From an uncultured Actinomycetes bacterium (GTDB taxonomy: Bacteria > Actinomycetota > Actinomycetes > Nanopelagicales > Nanopelagicaceae), in the NCBI GenBank assembly GCA_903834145.1, contig CAILHY010000022.1, positions 114,800 to 178,799 of the forward strand: DNA of 64,000 nt, read 5' to 3'. Made by a program: the position numbers and the translations under genes. Numbering within the stretch: position 1 is the stretch's first letter; each line of letters starts with the position of its first letter. The notes under the pieces were generated by a model. The model was not told the origin of the DNA. It did not search any database and worked only from the letters and a program-made list of their open reading frames with translations. Positions 10,678 to 20,014 of the stretch are shown in pieces.

Positions 10678-10926
10678 ATGGACGGCATTACAAATCCACC
10701 GATTGACGAACTTTTGGATAAGAGTGGCTCGAAGTACAGCCTCGTCCTTTATGCGGCTAAGCGTGCCCGCCAAATCAACGCTTATTACTCTCAACTAGGA
10801 GAGGGCTTACTTGAATATGTTGGACCACTTGTGGAGACACATGTTCACGAAAAGCCTCTGTCGATTGCTCTTCGTGAGATAAATGAAGGTCTTTTGACGA
10901 TCGAAAATCTTGAACCAACGGCTTAG
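10678..10926 (+). CDS. rpoZ: RNA polymerase omega subunit
   Basis: Small subunit that helps assemble and stabilise beta-prime in RNA polymerase. The 82-aa protein has the family signature [19 protein letters not shown] (residues 19-37) and the C-terminal [10 protein letters not shown] segment. An AAGGGG Shine-Dalgarno precedes ATG 10678. The order gmk-rpoZ-coaBC-metK-priA is conserved in actinobacteria. Confidence 0.95.
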   Translation: MDGITNPPIDELLDKSGSKYSLVLYAAKRARQINAYYSQLGEGLLEYVGPLVETHVHEKPLSIALREINEGLLTIENLEPTA

Positions 10927-10955
10927 TCTCTTTAATCATTTTCGGTAATTCATCA

Positions 10956-12143
10956 ATGCCACGTTCGGGTCGAGAAGTAATTCTCGGCATCGGAGGTGGC
11001 ATTGCTGCATACAAGGCTTGCGATCTTCTTCGTAGATTGCAAGATGCCGGATTTCTAGTAACCGTTGTTCCGACACCGGCCGCTCTTAATTTTGTTGGAA
11101 GTGCAACATGGGAAGCGCTCTCGGGGCGTCGCGTGTACTCGCAAGTGTGGGAAAACGTCCCAGATGTAGCACACGTTGCTCTTGCTGAGAAAGCAAACTA
11201 CATCCTCATCGCCCCGGCGACGGCAGATTTGATAGCCCGGTTAGCCCATGGACGTGCTGATGATTTATTAACGAACGTGGTACTTGCTAGTGATGTACCA
11301 AAGATTCTTGTTCCAGCGATGCACCCGAATATGTGGCGCAATCAGGCAACACAAGCAAATGTTACAACGCTACGCAGTCGCGGATTTCATATCATCGACC
11401 CCGATATCGGACGTTTAACGGGCCCGGATTCCGGTGTTGGACGGTTTCCAGAGACCGGTCGAATCCTCAAAGAATTCTACGAATTGATCGGGTATCTGGA
11501 TGATCTAAAAGGCAAACGCATCCTTGTTACTGCAGGTGGCACAAGAGAGGCCATCGATCCTGTTCGCTATATTGGCAATCGTTCTTCTGGCAAACAAGGT
11601 TTTGCCATTGCACAAGCGGCCATTGCACGAGGAGCGGAGGTTCATCTCATTGCTGCCAATTGCAATCTCCCAGATATTCCCGGAGTCGCAATGACGAGCG
11701 TTGAAAGCGCCTCTGAACTTGAGAGGGCTCTAGCACGCGAGTTTCCATCAGCGGATGCTCTCATCATGTGCGCTGCTGTTGCAGATGCAAGGCCAGTGCA
11801 GACAAGTGATCGTAAGATCAAGAAGGAATTTCTTACGGAGATTTCTCTCGTTGCAAACCCAGATCTTCTTGCCTCGCTCAAAGCTTCCAAGAAACCTGGT
11901 CAGCGGATCATTGGTTTCGCCGCAGAAACTCAAGATTTAGAAAGCAATGCAACTGTAAAGCTCACAGGTAAGGGCTTAGACCTCATTTACGTTAATGATG
12001 TTTCACAGGGAGCGATCTTTGGGAGCGACTTCACTTCAGGCATCATTATCGACAAAACCGGTCCCTTATTAACGCTCGATAATGTATCTAAAGACACGCT
12101 GGCTCATGTATTGCTCGACCAACTCCTTCGTCAGATAGGTTAA
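10956..12143 (+). CDS. coaBC: Bifunctional phosphopantothenoylcysteine decarboxylase / phosphopantothenate-cysteine ligase
   Basis: Performs two steps of coenzyme A synthesis. The N-terminal flavoprotein CoaC domain (about 1-180) has GGIAAYK, the likely catalytic His in [10 protein letters not shown], and [13 protein letters not shown]. The C-terminal CoaB domain begins near [19 protein letters not shown], with NRSSGKQG and the MCAAVAD segment. At 395 aa it is normal length. Start ATG 10956 has no clear Shine-Dalgarno; a TAATT-containing A/T stretch lies just upstream. Confidence 0.95.
   Translation: MPRSGREVILGIGGGIAAYKACDLLRRLQDAGFLVTVVPTPAALNFVGSATWEALSGRRVYSQVWENVPDVAHVALAEKANYILIAPATADLIARLAHGRADDLLTNVVLASDVPKILVPAMHPNMWRNQATQANVTTLRSRGFHIIDPDIGRLTGPDSGVGRFPETGRILKEFYELIGYLDDLKGKRILVTAGGTREAIDPVRYIGNRSSGKQGFAIAQAAIARGAEVHLIAANCNLPDIPGVAMTSVESASELERALAREFPSADALIMCAAVADARPVQTSDRKIKKEFLTEISLVANPDLLASLKASKKPGQRIIGFAAETQDLESNATVKLTGKGLDLIYVNDVSQGAIFGSDFTSGIIIDKTGPLLTLDNVSKDTLAHVLLDQLLRQIG
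12136..12141 (+). promoter_or_regulatory. -10 element for leaderless metK mRNA
   Basis: TAGGTT ends 6 nt before ATG 12148. The hexamer overlaps the last codons of coaBC. No SAM-type riboswitch fits in this space. Confidence 0.6.
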
Positions 12144-12147
12144 CCCA

Positions 12148-13338
12148 ATGTCACAACGCCTCTTTACCTCTGAGTCAGTCACCGAAGGTCATCCAGACAA
12201 GATTGCGGATCAAATCTCCGATTCCATTCTTGACTCGCTACTGAGGCAAGATCCTGCAAGTCGAGTTGCCGTTGAAACTCTCATCACAACGGGGCAAGTA
12301 CATGTTGCTGGGGAAGTTACGACGGATGGCTATGCAGATGTTATGGGAATTGTCAGAGAAAAAGTTTTGAACATCGGTTATGACTCTTCAGAGAAGGGGT
12401 TTGACGGACATACGTGTGGGGTATCAATTTCGATTGGGCAACAATCGCAAGATATAGCCCAGGGTGTAGATGACGCCTATGAGAATCGAGTCTCATCCTC
12501 GGTAGATCCCCTTGATTTACAAGGTGCAGGGGATCAAGGATTAATGTTTGGCTACGCGTGTGATGACACAAAGGAATTGATGCCACTTCCGATCTCGTTA
12601 GCGCATAAATTGGCGCAACAGTTATCTAAGGTGCGCAAAAGTGGAGAACTTAGTTATTTGCGCCCTGATGGTAAAACTCAAGTCACGATTGCATATGATG
12701 GCGATCAAGCAGTGGCACTGGACACAATCGTTATCTCTAGCCAACATTCACCTGATGTAGATGTGGCCGGTACTCTGACAAGAGATGTGATTGCACAAGT
12801 AATTGATCCAATATTGGCAACGATTGACCTACCTCGCAAAGATCTCAAAATTCTCATCAACCCAACTGGCCGCTTTGTTATTGGCGGACCTATGGGTGAT
12901 GCCGGTTTAACCGGACGCAAGATTATTGTTGATACTTACGGTGGAATGGCTCGCCACGGAGGCGGAGCATTCAGTGGAAAAGATCCATCGAAGGTGGATC
13001 GATCCGCTGCTTATGCAATGCGTTGGGTGGCGAAGAATGTTGTCGCTGCTGGCTTGGCTCGTCGATGCGAAGTTCAAGTTGCTTACGCAATCGGAAAGGC
13101 ACAACCTGTAGGTCTCTTCGTAGAAACTTTCGGTACAGAAATGATTCCTGTCGGAAAGATTCAGGATGCAGTCCTGGCGGTATTCGATCTTCGTCCTGCG
13201 GCAATTATCAGAGACCTAGATCTCTTACGCCCTATTTACGCCCTGACAAGTGCGTATGGACATTTCGGTCGCGAACTCCCTGAATTTACCTGGGAGAAGA
13301 CAAACCGTGTCGAGGCCCTTCGCGCCGCGGCGCACTAA
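12148..13338 (+). CDS. metK: S-adenosylmethionine synthetase
   Basis: Makes S-adenosylmethionine from methionine and ATP. Family segments are intact: TEGHPDK near the N-terminus, [12 protein letters not shown] in the middle, and [16 protein letters not shown] near residue 270. At 396 aa it is full length. It provides the methyl donor for RsmB and TrmI elsewhere in the window, while MetH supplies methionine. It begins 4 nt after coaBC with its own leaderless-type -10. Confidence 0.97.
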   Translation: MSQRLFTSESVTEGHPDKIADQISDSILDSLLRQDPASRVAVETLITTGQVHVAGEVTTDGYADVMGIVREKVLNIGYDSSEKGFDGHTCGVSISIGQQSQDIAQGVDDAYENRVSSSVDPLDLQGAGDQGLMFGYACDDTKELMPLPISLAHKLAQQLSKVRKSGELSYLRPDGKTQVTIAYDGDQAVALDTIVISSQHSPDVDVAGTLTRDVIAQVIDPILATIDLPRKDLKILINPTGRFVIGGPMGDAGLTGRKIIVDTYGGMARHGGGAFSGKDPSKVDRSAAYAMRWVAKNVVAAGLARRCEVQVAYAIGKAQPVGLFVETFGTEMIPVGKIQDAVLAVFDLRPAAIIRDLDLLRPIYALTSAYGHFGRELPEFTWEKTNRVEALRAAAH

Positions 13339-13367
13339 CCACTCCCACGATCGTGGTCTCTCCACGA
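13322..13367. other. Cluster of palindromes between metK and priA
   Basis: GCGCCGCGGCGC (13322-13333) is a perfect 12-bp palindrome at the metK 3' end. CCACGATCGTGG (13345-13356) is a second one. CGTGG (13352-13356) can also pair with CCACG (13362-13366) around a 5-nt loop. So one CGTGG can pair with either of two CCACG copies. Possible roles are attenuation, an operator or chance; nothing proves a function. Confidence 0.5.
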
Positions 13368-15272
13368 CCGCTGAGATTGCGGGCACAGGTCGCAAAGGCA
13401 GAACCTTTAACGGTCGCGTCTCACCTGCCAATCGCCAAAGTACTTGTGGACACTGGAGTCTTTCATCTGGATTCACCCTATGACTACGAAATTCCAGAGC
13501 AGTTCTCCCATTTAGATCTCATCGGACGGCGCGTCCAAGTCGAATTTGGGCACGCGCTTCACGAAGGTATCGTGATCGAACGAGTTTCTCTTTCGCAAGG
13601 TACACGAGGGCTTAAACAAATAAACAAGATTCTTTCGCCACACTGCGTTCTTCCCACTCAGATGTTCGCTCTGATAAATGCAGTAGCACAACGATGGGCG
13701 AGCTCTCCCTATGATGTGATTCGCAGTGCAATTCCGCCTCGAGTCGCATCCGTTGATAAGGAAGCTTTTGAAGCAGAAGCACATATTGAAATCACCACAT
13801 CAACGACACAAATTCCAAAGGTACTTAAATCCTCCTCGATACGTTCGTATTGGATGTTGCCACCTTCGCAGCCTGTTTGTCGATTACTGGCAGAGCTTGC
13901 ACTTGAACGATCACGATTTGGACAAGTGCTCGTTGTTGTGCCAGATGAGCGTTCACTATCGGAACTTCTTACACATCTGCAAGAGGTGTATCCAGGAATG
14001 GTTGCGCGGTTGGATGGACACCATAATCGAAGTGATCGATATCGGGATTACTTGAGAATGGTTAAGGGCGTCGCACGAATTGGTGTGGGACTACGAGGTT
14101 CAATTTTCACCCCACTTTTGAACAATGCGACAGTTGTGGTGAGTGAGGATACATCCGAACATTATTATGAGAATCGTTCCCCCGGATGGAATGTGCGAGA
14201 CGTTGCCTTGCTTCGAGCACAGATTTCTCATCTCAACGTTATCTTCACTGGTTTCACTCCATCTTTGGAAGTTGGACGGCTAATAGATTCAGGATGGCTT
14301 TCACTGGTTGCTTCGTCCAAAAAAATGAATGTTCTGGCCGTTGACGCTAACTTCGGTGAACTACTTCCATCAAAGATTTTCTCCGTAGTCCGCAAAGGTT
14401 TGAAATCCGGTCCAGTGCTTTTTCTTGTGCCTCGAAAAGGGTATGGAAACGCAGTTCTCTGTCGCAAATGTAAGAATGTTTCTATCTGCGAATGTGGTGG
14501 CAGACTTGCCAAAAATAGTAAAACCGCAGCGCCCGAGTGTGTTTTATGTTTGCGAGTCTACGAACCCTGGAAATGTACTTATTGTCAGAGTGAAGAGATA
14601 CATGTTGCAGCACGAGGAATTGATCGATTCTCTGAAGAGATAGGCAGAGCATTCGCTAACTGCCCAATAGTTAATTCCACGGCCGATCATTTAGTTGATG
14701 ATGTGACTGGAGCGCCTGCGTTGATCCTCGCCACCCACGGGGCACAACCTAACGTTAAAGGTGGATACTCGGCGGTGATTCTTCTTGAGGGAATTCGCTT
14801 CTTCGGTCATACTCATATGAGAAGTCAGGAGAGTGCACGCGAACTTTTCTTTGCAAGCGCCTCACTTGTTTCAGAGGGAGGCCAGATCGCGGTTGTGATC
14901 GATCCCTCACACCCCATAGTTGGCGCTTTGACGCGATGGAACAGCGCACCGATGATTCGTAAAGAGTTGAAAGAGCGTGAGGAATTGCAGCTGCCTCCGT
15001 TTTATAGATTTGTCATTATCGAATCTTCCACAAGAGAAGCCACGCTTATCAAAAACGGATTTGTTGCCGCCGTTCAAGATGGCCGCTTGCCATCATCGAC
15101 AAAGGTTATCGGGCCGCACGCGGCGTCGACTGATTCTTCACGGCTTTCACTTGCCGTTGCTGTCGGGGAAGCAGATCAGTTGATTTCCTTTGTGCATGAA
15201 TTGCAGCGAAGGCGAAATATTTCCCGTAAGAACCTTTTGGTTCTACGTGTGGATCCGTATTCGCTTTCCTAA
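13353..15272 (+). CDS. priA: Primosomal protein N' (PriA), helicase-degenerate actinobacterial form
   Basis: Replication-restart protein that recognises branched DNA. The N-terminal DNA-binding region (KVLVDTGVFHLDSPYDYEIP onward) and a zinc-binding region with cysteine pairs (CRKC, CECGG, CVLC, CTYC; about residues 369-412) are present. No Walker A (GxGKT) motif is found and the DEEH box is degenerate (SEDTSEHYYE). This is the known actinobacterial form, thought to lack helicase activity. GTG 13353 is the first in-frame start; a later start is possible because the first 30 residues are not conserved. Confidence 0.88.
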   Translation: MVSPRPLRLRAQVAKAEPLTVASHLPIAKVLVDTGVFHLDSPYDYEIPEQFSHLDLIGRRVQVEFGHALHEGIVIERVSLSQGTRGLKQINKILSPHCVLPTQMFALINAVAQRWASSPYDVIRSAIPPRVASVDKEAFEAEAHIEITTSTTQIPKVLKSSSIRSYWMLPPSQPVCRLLAELALERSRFGQVLVVVPDERSLSELLTHLQEVYPGMVARLDGHHNRSDRYRDYLRMVKGVARIGVGLRGSIFTPLLNNATVVVSEDTSEHYYENRSPGWNVRDVALLRAQISHLNVIFTGFTPSLEVGRLIDSGWLSLVASSKKMNVLAVDANFGELLPSKIFSVVRKGLKSGPVLFLVPRKGYGNAVLCRKCKNVSICECGGRLAKNSKTAAPECVLCLRVYEPWKCTYCQSEEIHVAARGIDRFSEEIGRAFANCPIVNSTADHLVDDVTGAPALILATHGAQPNVKGGYSAVILLEGIRFFGHTHMRSQESARELFFASASLVSEGGQIAVVIDPSHPIVGALTRWNSAPMIRKELKEREELQLPPFYRFVIIESSTREATLIKNGFVAAVQDGRLPSSTKVIGPHAASTDSSRLSLAVAVGEADQLISFVHELQRRRNISRKNLLVLRVDPYSLS

Positions 15273-15286
15273 GGCTTAGGAATTGA

Positions 15287-15292
15287 TAGGAT
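15287..15292 (+). promoter_or_regulatory. -10 element for leaderless def-fmt-rsmB mRNA
   Basis: TAGGAT ends 7 nt before ATG 15300, with no Shine-Dalgarno. It lies in the short gap after priA. Confidence 0.6.
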
Positions 15293-15299
15293 CGCCCTC

Positions 15300-15860
15300 A
15301 TGTCTATCCAGCCAATCCGATTATTTGGTGATCCGGTTCTGGTCACTCCGGCTTCCGATGTGGTTGATTTCGATAAGGAATTGCGAAATCTGGTCGCAGA
15401 TCTCACGGAAACAATGTTAGAGGCACCTGGTGCTGGGTTAGCCGCTCCACAAATTGGCGTTTCGCTTCGAGTATTTGTTTGGGATGTTGATGACGCTCTC
15501 GGACATCTCATTAATCCAACTTTGGATCTCAGCGAAGAGATACAAGAGGGAGAGGAAGGTTGTCTCTCTTTTCCGGAGCTCAGATATGAAACTCCGCGCG
15601 CTTTCCGTGCCGTTGCAAAAGGGTGGAACATGTATGGCGAACCAATCATCGTAGAAGGAACGCAACTTTTGGCAAGAGCCTTGCAGCATGAGACGGATCA
15701 TCTCAATGGGATACTTTTCATTGATAAATTGTCAAAATCCGATAGGAAAAGCGCCATGAAAGAGATTCGAGAATCCGACTGGTTCGGAATCACAATTGCT
15801 GCCGGCTTTAATCCTGCGATAAAAGTTTCCCCGCACGATACTTTTGGTCGTAATCTTTAA
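15300..15860 (+). CDS. def: Peptide deformylase
   Basis: Iron/zinc enzyme removing the formyl group from nascent proteins. All three motifs are intact: GAGLAAPQIG (44-53), EEGCLS with ligand Cys88, and HETDH (130-134). It is 186 aa. The gene ends in a 1-nt overlap with fmt, which adds that formyl group to Met-tRNA, a common pairing. Confidence 0.96.
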   Translation: MSIQPIRLFGDPVLVTPASDVVDFDKELRNLVADLTETMLEAPGAGLAAPQIGVSLRVFVWDVDDALGHLINPTLDLSEEIQEGEEGCLSFPELRYETPRAFRAVAKGWNMYGEPIIVEGTQLLARALQHETDHLNGILFIDKLSKSDRKSAMKEIRESDWFGITIAAGFNPAIKVSPHDTFGRNL

Positions 15861-16774
15861 TGCGCATTGGCGTCGCTGCAACGCCAGAGGTTGCCTTCCC
15901 CACTTTAGAGTGGTTGCTTTCCTCCGATCATGAATTGGTTCTGGTCGTTACTCGACCGGATCAACCTTCGGGCAGGGGAAGAATTCTTCAAGAGTCAGCA
16001 GTTGCAGCATGGGCTAGCCGAAATGGAATCCCATGTATCAAGCCGTTGAACTCCTTGGATATGGCCGATGATCTTGCGAATCTCGATCTTGTCATCACCA
16101 TTGGTTATGGAGTTATCTTGCCAGAGCAAATTCTTGCACTACCAAGGTATGGCTTTTTGAATTTGCATTTCTCGTTGCTTCCACAATGGCGCGGTGCCGC
16201 ACCCGTTAATCGTGCAATTTTGAATAGAGATACGGTTTCAGGTATTTCAGTCTTTGCTTTGGATAAAGGGATGGACACGGGTCCGCTATATGTTCAGAAG
16301 GAGATTCAGATTTCATCGCACGAGAACGCGGGCGAGCTACTTTCCTCGATGGCGATTCTGGGGGCATCTGCCGTTGAGCAGGCGATTGAAATGATTCGTC
16401 AAGGAATTTCGCCCACAGTGCAAAAATTGGCGGGAGTATCGCGCGCTGAAAAGATTTCCAAGGAAGAGACGCGAATTTCCTGGAACGAGAACGCAGAATA
16501 TATTGATCGCCACATACGTGCTTTCACACCCGAGCCTGGTGCTTGGACAACGTGGCGAGGAGAAGTCGTGAGGATTACCAGCGCCCATGTTTTTAATCTT
16601 CCGATCATTGCGCCTCAGGGATCGATTATTGTCGATTCAGGATTGGTCTTAGTCTCGTGCGGGAATGAGAGCGCTCTGGTTCTTGAAATGCTTACCCCGT
16701 CGGGTAAGAAAAGCATGAGTGCTAAATCTTGGCTTAACGGTGCACGTTTAGAAATTGGAGAAGTTTTTGAGTAA
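15860..16774 (+). CDS. fmt: Methionyl-tRNA formyltransferase
   Basis: Formylates initiator Met-tRNA using 10-formyl-THF. The family signature NLHFSLLPQWRGAAP (about residues 100-114) contains the catalytic His and the SLLP loop. A C-terminal OB-like tRNA-binding domain covers the last 95 residues. It is 304 aa. Its start overlaps the def stop by 1 nt. Confidence 0.96.
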   Translation: MRIGVAATPEVAFPTLEWLLSSDHELVLVVTRPDQPSGRGRILQESAVAAWASRNGIPCIKPLNSLDMADDLANLDLVITIGYGVILPEQILALPRYGFLNLHFSLLPQWRGAAPVNRAILNRDTVSGISVFALDKGMDTGPLYVQKEIQISSHENAGELLSSMAILGASAVEQAIEMIRQGISPTVQKLAGVSRAEKISKEETRISWNENAEYIDRHIRAFTPEPGAWTTWRGEVVRITSAHVFNLPIIAPQGSIIVDSGLVLVSCGNESALVLEMLTPSGKKSMSAKSWLNGARLEIGEVFE

Positions 16775-18143
16775 CGAATCAAAGAAAGCTGCGCGTGCCG
16801 GGGTAGATAGTTTCCGCAAGCCACGTCCTGACGCAGCCAGGTTGCTTGCTTTCGAAGTCTTTAGCGAAGTCAATAACGGTCAAGCCTATGCAAACCTGAT
16901 TCTGCCGAGAGCGCTCACTGAAAGTTCCTTAGAACAACGTGATCGAGCTTTTGTTACCGAGCTTGTGTATGGCTCTTTGCGTATGCAAGGGCGCCACGAT
17001 TGGATTCTTCAACAGGTGAGTGATCGGCCGTGGAATGAAGTGGACGCTGGAATTGTTAATGTGGCTCGCTTGGGAGTGCACCAACTCTTTGAAATGCGAG
17101 TTCCTACCCATGCTGCGGTATCTGCAACTGTAGAACTTGCTCGTAAAGTGTTGGGAGAGTCACGCGCAACATATGTGAACGCTCTCCTGCGAAAGGTAAG
17201 TTCGAAGTCTTTAGAAGAGTGGCTCGCTCCTTTGGAACTTGTTGAAGACAAGATTGCGCAATTAGCCGTGAGGTATTCGCATCCTGAGTGGATTGTTTCA
17301 TCCTATTTTGATCTTTTGCGCGAGTACGATGAAGTTGCTTTAGCCCTTGGCGCCAATAATGTTCCGGCAGTTCCGACACTCGTTTCATGGCCAGGCAGAT
17401 CTACTCAACAGGAACTTGTTTCTCTTGGAGGAGTTGCGACCAAATATTCTCCCTTCGGTGCATCATCGCCGGGTATTCCAGGGGAGATTGACCTTATTCG
17501 TACTCGATATGCGGGCGTACAAGATGAAGGTTCACAACTCGTAGCTGAGATATTTTCTAAGGCTGCCGATGCCCAAGATGATTGGTTAGACTTGTGTGCT
17601 GGCCCAGGTGGCAAAGCAGCCTTGATTTCAAGTATCGCGGCGCAACTAGGTAAAAATTTTTACGCTAATGAATTGTCGGTCAGTCGTGCAAATCTAGTTG
17701 AACAAGTTATCGCACAGGGTCAGGTATGGGTCGGCGATGGTCGTGCCATATCTGATCACGGTCACAGTTTTGGTGCCGTAATCGCAGATGTCCCTTGCAC
17801 TGGAATTGGCGCTCTTCGCCGTCGGCCAGAAGTTAGGTGGAGACGAAAAGCTTCGGATCTTTCAGGGCTCTCGCAGTTGCAAGGCGAACTACTCGATGGC
17901 GCCATTGGCGTAACACGGATCGGTGGAGTAGTGGCTTATGCCACTTGTTCGCCTCATATGGCCGAGACGAAGGTGCAAGTTGCATCCGCGTTGAAGAGAC
18001 ATTCAGGTATTCGCCAGATTCCTGTGTCGCCGTATTTGCCAACAAATCTGAGTGGTGCCACTGTGGGTGATTCGATGCAATTATGGACACATCGGCACGG
18101 CACGGATGCAATGTTCTTGGCACTTTTCGAGCGTGTTTCCTAG
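16767..18143 (+). CDS. rsmB: 16S rRNA (cytosine-967-C5)-methyltransferase
   Basis: SAM-dependent m5C methyltransferase of 16S rRNA. A NusB-like RNA-binding domain forms the first 150 residues (ARLLAFEVF, DRAFVTELVYGSLR). The catalytic domain has the SAM motif LDLCAGPGGKAA and two cysteine motifs, PCTGIGALRRRPEVRWR and YATCSPHMAETK. The start is probably TTG 16767, overlapping the fmt stop, with GGAG at 16757-16760. TTG 16755 is an in-frame alternative. Confidence 0.92.
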   Translation: MSNESKKAARAGVDSFRKPRPDAARLLAFEVFSEVNNGQAYANLILPRALTESSLEQRDRAFVTELVYGSLRMQGRHDWILQQVSDRPWNEVDAGIVNVARLGVHQLFEMRVPTHAAVSATVELARKVLGESRATYVNALLRKVSSKSLEEWLAPLELVEDKIAQLAVRYSHPEWIVSSYFDLLREYDEVALALGANNVPAVPTLVSWPGRSTQQELVSLGGVATKYSPFGASSPGIPGEIDLIRTRYAGVQDEGSQLVAEIFSKAADAQDDWLDLCAGPGGKAALISSIAAQLGKNFYANELSVSRANLVEQVIAQGQVWVGDGRAISDHGHSFGAVIADVPCTGIGALRRRPEVRWRRKASDLSGLSQLQGELLDGAIGVTRIGGVVAYATCSPHMAETKVQVASALKRHSGIRQIPVSPYLPTNLSGATVGDSMQLWTHRHGTDAMFLALFERVS

Positions 18144-18152
18144 TTCCAACTA

Positions 18153-18158
18153 TAAGAT
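18153..18158 (+). promoter_or_regulatory. -10 element for leaderless rpe mRNA
   Basis: TAAGAT ends 6 nt before ATG 18165. The surrounding TATAAGAT also gives a good extended A/T match. Confidence 0.65.
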
Positions 18159-18164
18159 CCGTTC

Positions 18165-18830
18165 ATGTCGCGCGAGATTCGAATCACCCCAAGCATCCTT
18201 AACGCCAATTTCGATGATTTGGCGGGAGAGATCCGGCGCATTGCGCAGGTTTCTGATCTTGTCCATCTTGATGTCATGGATAATCTTTTTGTACCAAATT
18301 TCACTTTTGATTTCGCGACAGCATCGGCGATAATTCAAGAAAGCGTGCTGCCTGTAGATGCACATCTCATGGTTCTTGATGCCGACACTATCGCACCGCA
18401 ATATGCAGAAATTGGTTGCGCAAGTGTGACTTTGCATGTTGAGGCGACACAGGATGTTCCTGGAACACTTCGCGCCATTAGACATGCCGGAGCCCGAGCC
18501 GGCTTGGCAGTGAAACCAGGAACCGACATCACCGATTATGCAGATGTATGCGATCTTGTAGATATGTTCTTGATCATGACTGTCGAACCAGGTTTTGGTG
18601 GTCAATCTTTCATGAGCGACATGCTGGCAAAGATTTCTCAAACACGTCTCATTATCGGAGACCGACCAATATGGCTGCAAGTGGATGGTGGAATCTCTCC
18701 CGATACGATTGAGATGGCCACTCAGGCTGGTGCCGACACTTTTGTTGCTGGAAGCGCGGTCTTCAAGGCGCAAGATCCAGCGAAAATGGTCTCCATGTTG
18801 CGCGCATTAGCTAATGGTGTGAAAGAATAA
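18165..18830 (+). CDS. rpe: Ribulose-phosphate 3-epimerase
   Basis: Interconverts ribulose-5-P and xylulose-5-P in the pentose phosphate pathway. TIM-barrel signatures are present: ITPSILNANF at the N-terminus, HLDVMDNLFVPN, MTVEPGFGGQSF and VDGGISPDT. It is 221 aa. In many actinobacteria rpe sits directly upstream of riboflavin-synthesis genes; here the FMN riboswitch follows within 7 nt of the stop. Confidence 0.96.
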   Translation: MSREIRITPSILNANFDDLAGEIRRIAQVSDLVHLDVMDNLFVPNFTFDFATASAIIQESVLPVDAHLMVLDADTIAPQYAEIGCASVTLHVEATQDVPGTLRAIRHAGARAGLAVKPGTDITDYADVCDLVDMFLIMTVEPGFGGQSFMSDMLAKISQTRLIIGDRPIWLQVDGGISPDTIEMATQAGADTFVAGSAVFKAQDPAKMVSMLRALANGVKE

Positions 18831-18836
18831 ACCCGT

Positions 18837-18956
18837 TGTTCCGGGGGTCGGTGTAAATCCGAACCGGCGGTGAAAGTCCGCGACCCGATCACATCCAGTG
18901 GTCGGTTGACTTGGCGAAATTCCAAGACCGACAGTTAAAGTCTGGATAAAGGGACA
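18837..18956 (+). ncRNA. FMN riboswitch aptamer (RFN element)
   Basis: The conserved RFN core is clear: GGGGGTCGGTG, AACCGGCGGT, AAAGTCCGCGACCC, then CCGACAGTTAAAGTCTGGAT at the 3' side. Helix P1 forms between TGTTCC (18837-18842) and GGGACA (18951-18956). A variable arm lies at about 18890-18925. It precedes a PnuX/RibM riboflavin transporter, a known FMN-riboswitch target in actinobacteria. Confidence 0.95.
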
Positions 18957-19041
18957 CATTGCTTAAGGACGTTTCATGCGTTCTTGGGCTTTGAGTGCTT
19001 TGTGTTTTACCCCCCTTTTGCATTTCTACGAAAGGGAAAAA
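18948..19041 (+). promoter_or_regulatory. FMN riboswitch expression platform (translation-control switch)
   Basis: The transporter Shine-Dalgarno AAAGGG (19031-19036) can be closed by CCCTTT (19013-19018). The 3' strand of aptamer helix P1 contains a second AAAGGG (18948-18953) that can pair with the same CCCTTT. FMN-bound P1 would free CCCTTT to mask the Shine-Dalgarno; without FMN the P1 strand would take CCCTTT and expose it. A further hairpin (18965-18971 with 18979-18985) lies between. No T-tract terminator is seen. Confidence 0.7.
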
Positions 19042-19722
19042 ATGTCAGTAATTAATTGGTTTCTTAATGAGCAAGTCCACTTCGGGTCAAAGGCAATCTA
19101 TTGGCGCGAGATCATTGGCGGTACTTTTGGTTTAGCGAGCGCGATATTGGGAATGCGCCGGAAAGTGAGTGCTTGGCCCATCGGAATTATCGGTGATGGC
19201 TTACTCTTTACAGTATTCCTCGGCGCGGTCTTCAATCACGGTACAAATACCGCCAACTTCTATGGTCAAGCCGGACGAAATCTTCTTTTGATTCTTGTTA
19301 GCATCTACGGGTGGATTCGTTGGCTGTCTCTTCGCCAAAGTGGAGAGAATAAGCCGGCAGTTACGCCACGATGGACAACAGCTTCGGAGAAGTATTACCT
19401 CATCCCAGCGGTCATTACTTTTTACATTATTTCGTACTACATCTTCAAGGCTCTTGGCGAGTCGGGGGCTTGGCTTCGAGTAGATACCTGGATTTTTACC
19501 GGGACAGCTCTTGCTACTTACGGCATGAGCCGCGGATATGTTGAGTTCTGGCTCGTATGGATCGCTGTTGATGCAGTCGGCGTCCCCTTCGCTTTCAAGA
19601 ATGGTTACTACCCAACCGGAACCTTGTATGCGATCTATCTTCCCTTTGTTCTCTGGGGCTTCATTTCATGGCTCAAGATTAGCAAAGCCGAAAACGCCGT
19701 TAGCGCCAATAAAGGCGCATGA
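19042..19722 (+). CDS. ribM: Riboflavin transporter, PnuC-like family (PnuX/RibM)
   Basis: Membrane transporter predicted to import riboflavin, judged by its PnuC-like fold together with the FMN riboswitch. About seven hydrophobic segments are visible, with WPIGIIGDGLLF, NFYGQAGRNLL and WLVWIAVDAVGVPFAFKNGYY typical of the family. An upstream in-frame ATG (18976) lies inside the riboswitch expression platform, so ATG 19042 after AAAGGG is chosen (226 aa). No riboflavin-synthesis gene is adjacent. Confidence 0.88.
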   Translation: MSVINWFLNEQVHFGSKAIYWREIIGGTFGLASAILGMRRKVSAWPIGIIGDGLLFTVFLGAVFNHGTNTANFYGQAGRNLLLILVSIYGWIRWLSLRQSGENKPAVTPRWTTASEKYYLIPAVITFYIISYYIFKALGESGAWLRVDTWIFTGTALATYGMSRGYVEFWLVWIAVDAVGVPFAFKNGYYPTGTLYAIYLPFVLWGFISWLKISKAENAVSANKGA

Positions 19723-19738
19723 ACACCAGAGGGTCAGA

Positions 19739-19744
19739 TAAACT
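19739..19744 (+). promoter_or_regulatory. -10 element for leaderless hisE-hisG mRNA
   Basis: TAAACT ends 6 nt before ATG 19751, in the 28-nt gap after the transporter. The his genes are therefore probably independent of the FMN switch. Confidence 0.6.
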
Positions 19745-19750
19745 TCCGAG

Positions 19751-20014
19751 ATGAAAACATTCGAAGACCTCTGGGCGCAATTGCAACGTATCTCGCGTGA
19801 GCGCCCAGAGGGCTCCGGTACTGTTCGGTTATTGGATGCAGGTGTTCACGCAATCGGCAAGAAAGTTTTGGAAGAAGCAGGCGAGGTCTGGATTGCTGCT
19901 GAATATCAAAATGATCAAGAACTTGCGCAAGAGATCAGCCAGTTGCTCTACCAGGTTCAGACGCTGATGATTTCGCGAAATATTTCCCTCGACGACGTTT
20001 ACACATACCTCTAG
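19751..20014 (+). CDS. hisE: Phosphoribosyl-ATP pyrophosphatase
   Basis: Second step of histidine synthesis, hydrolysing PR-ATP to PR-AMP. The 87-aa all-helical protein has the MazG-like motif [18 protein letters not shown] (residues 37-54) followed by EISQLLYQ. It pairs with hisG 7 nt downstream, as in other actinobacteria; the remaining his genes are not in this window. Confidence 0.95.
   Translation: MKTFEDLWAQLQRISRERPEGSGTVRLLDAGVHAIGKKVLEEAGEVWIAAEYQNDQELAQEISQLLYQVQTLMISRNISLDDVYTYL

Noticed and set aside
12144..12147. SAM riboswitch before metK
   Set aside because: The coaBC stop is 4 nt from metK, leaving no room for an aptamer.
13353..15272. priA suspected to be a broken gene because Walker A is missing
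   Set aside because: The frame is intact and zinc cysteines are kept; actinobacterial PriA proteins generally lack the helicase motifs.
18150..18773. Long minus-strand open frame opposite rpe (207 codons)
   Set aside because: It lies fully antisense to a clear rpe gene, has no family similarity and an odd Cys/His-rich composition.
18976..19041. Longer RibM start at ATG 18976
   Set aside because: The extra 22 residues would be encoded by the riboswitch expression platform and there is no Shine-Dalgarno; ATG 19042 has AAAGGG.
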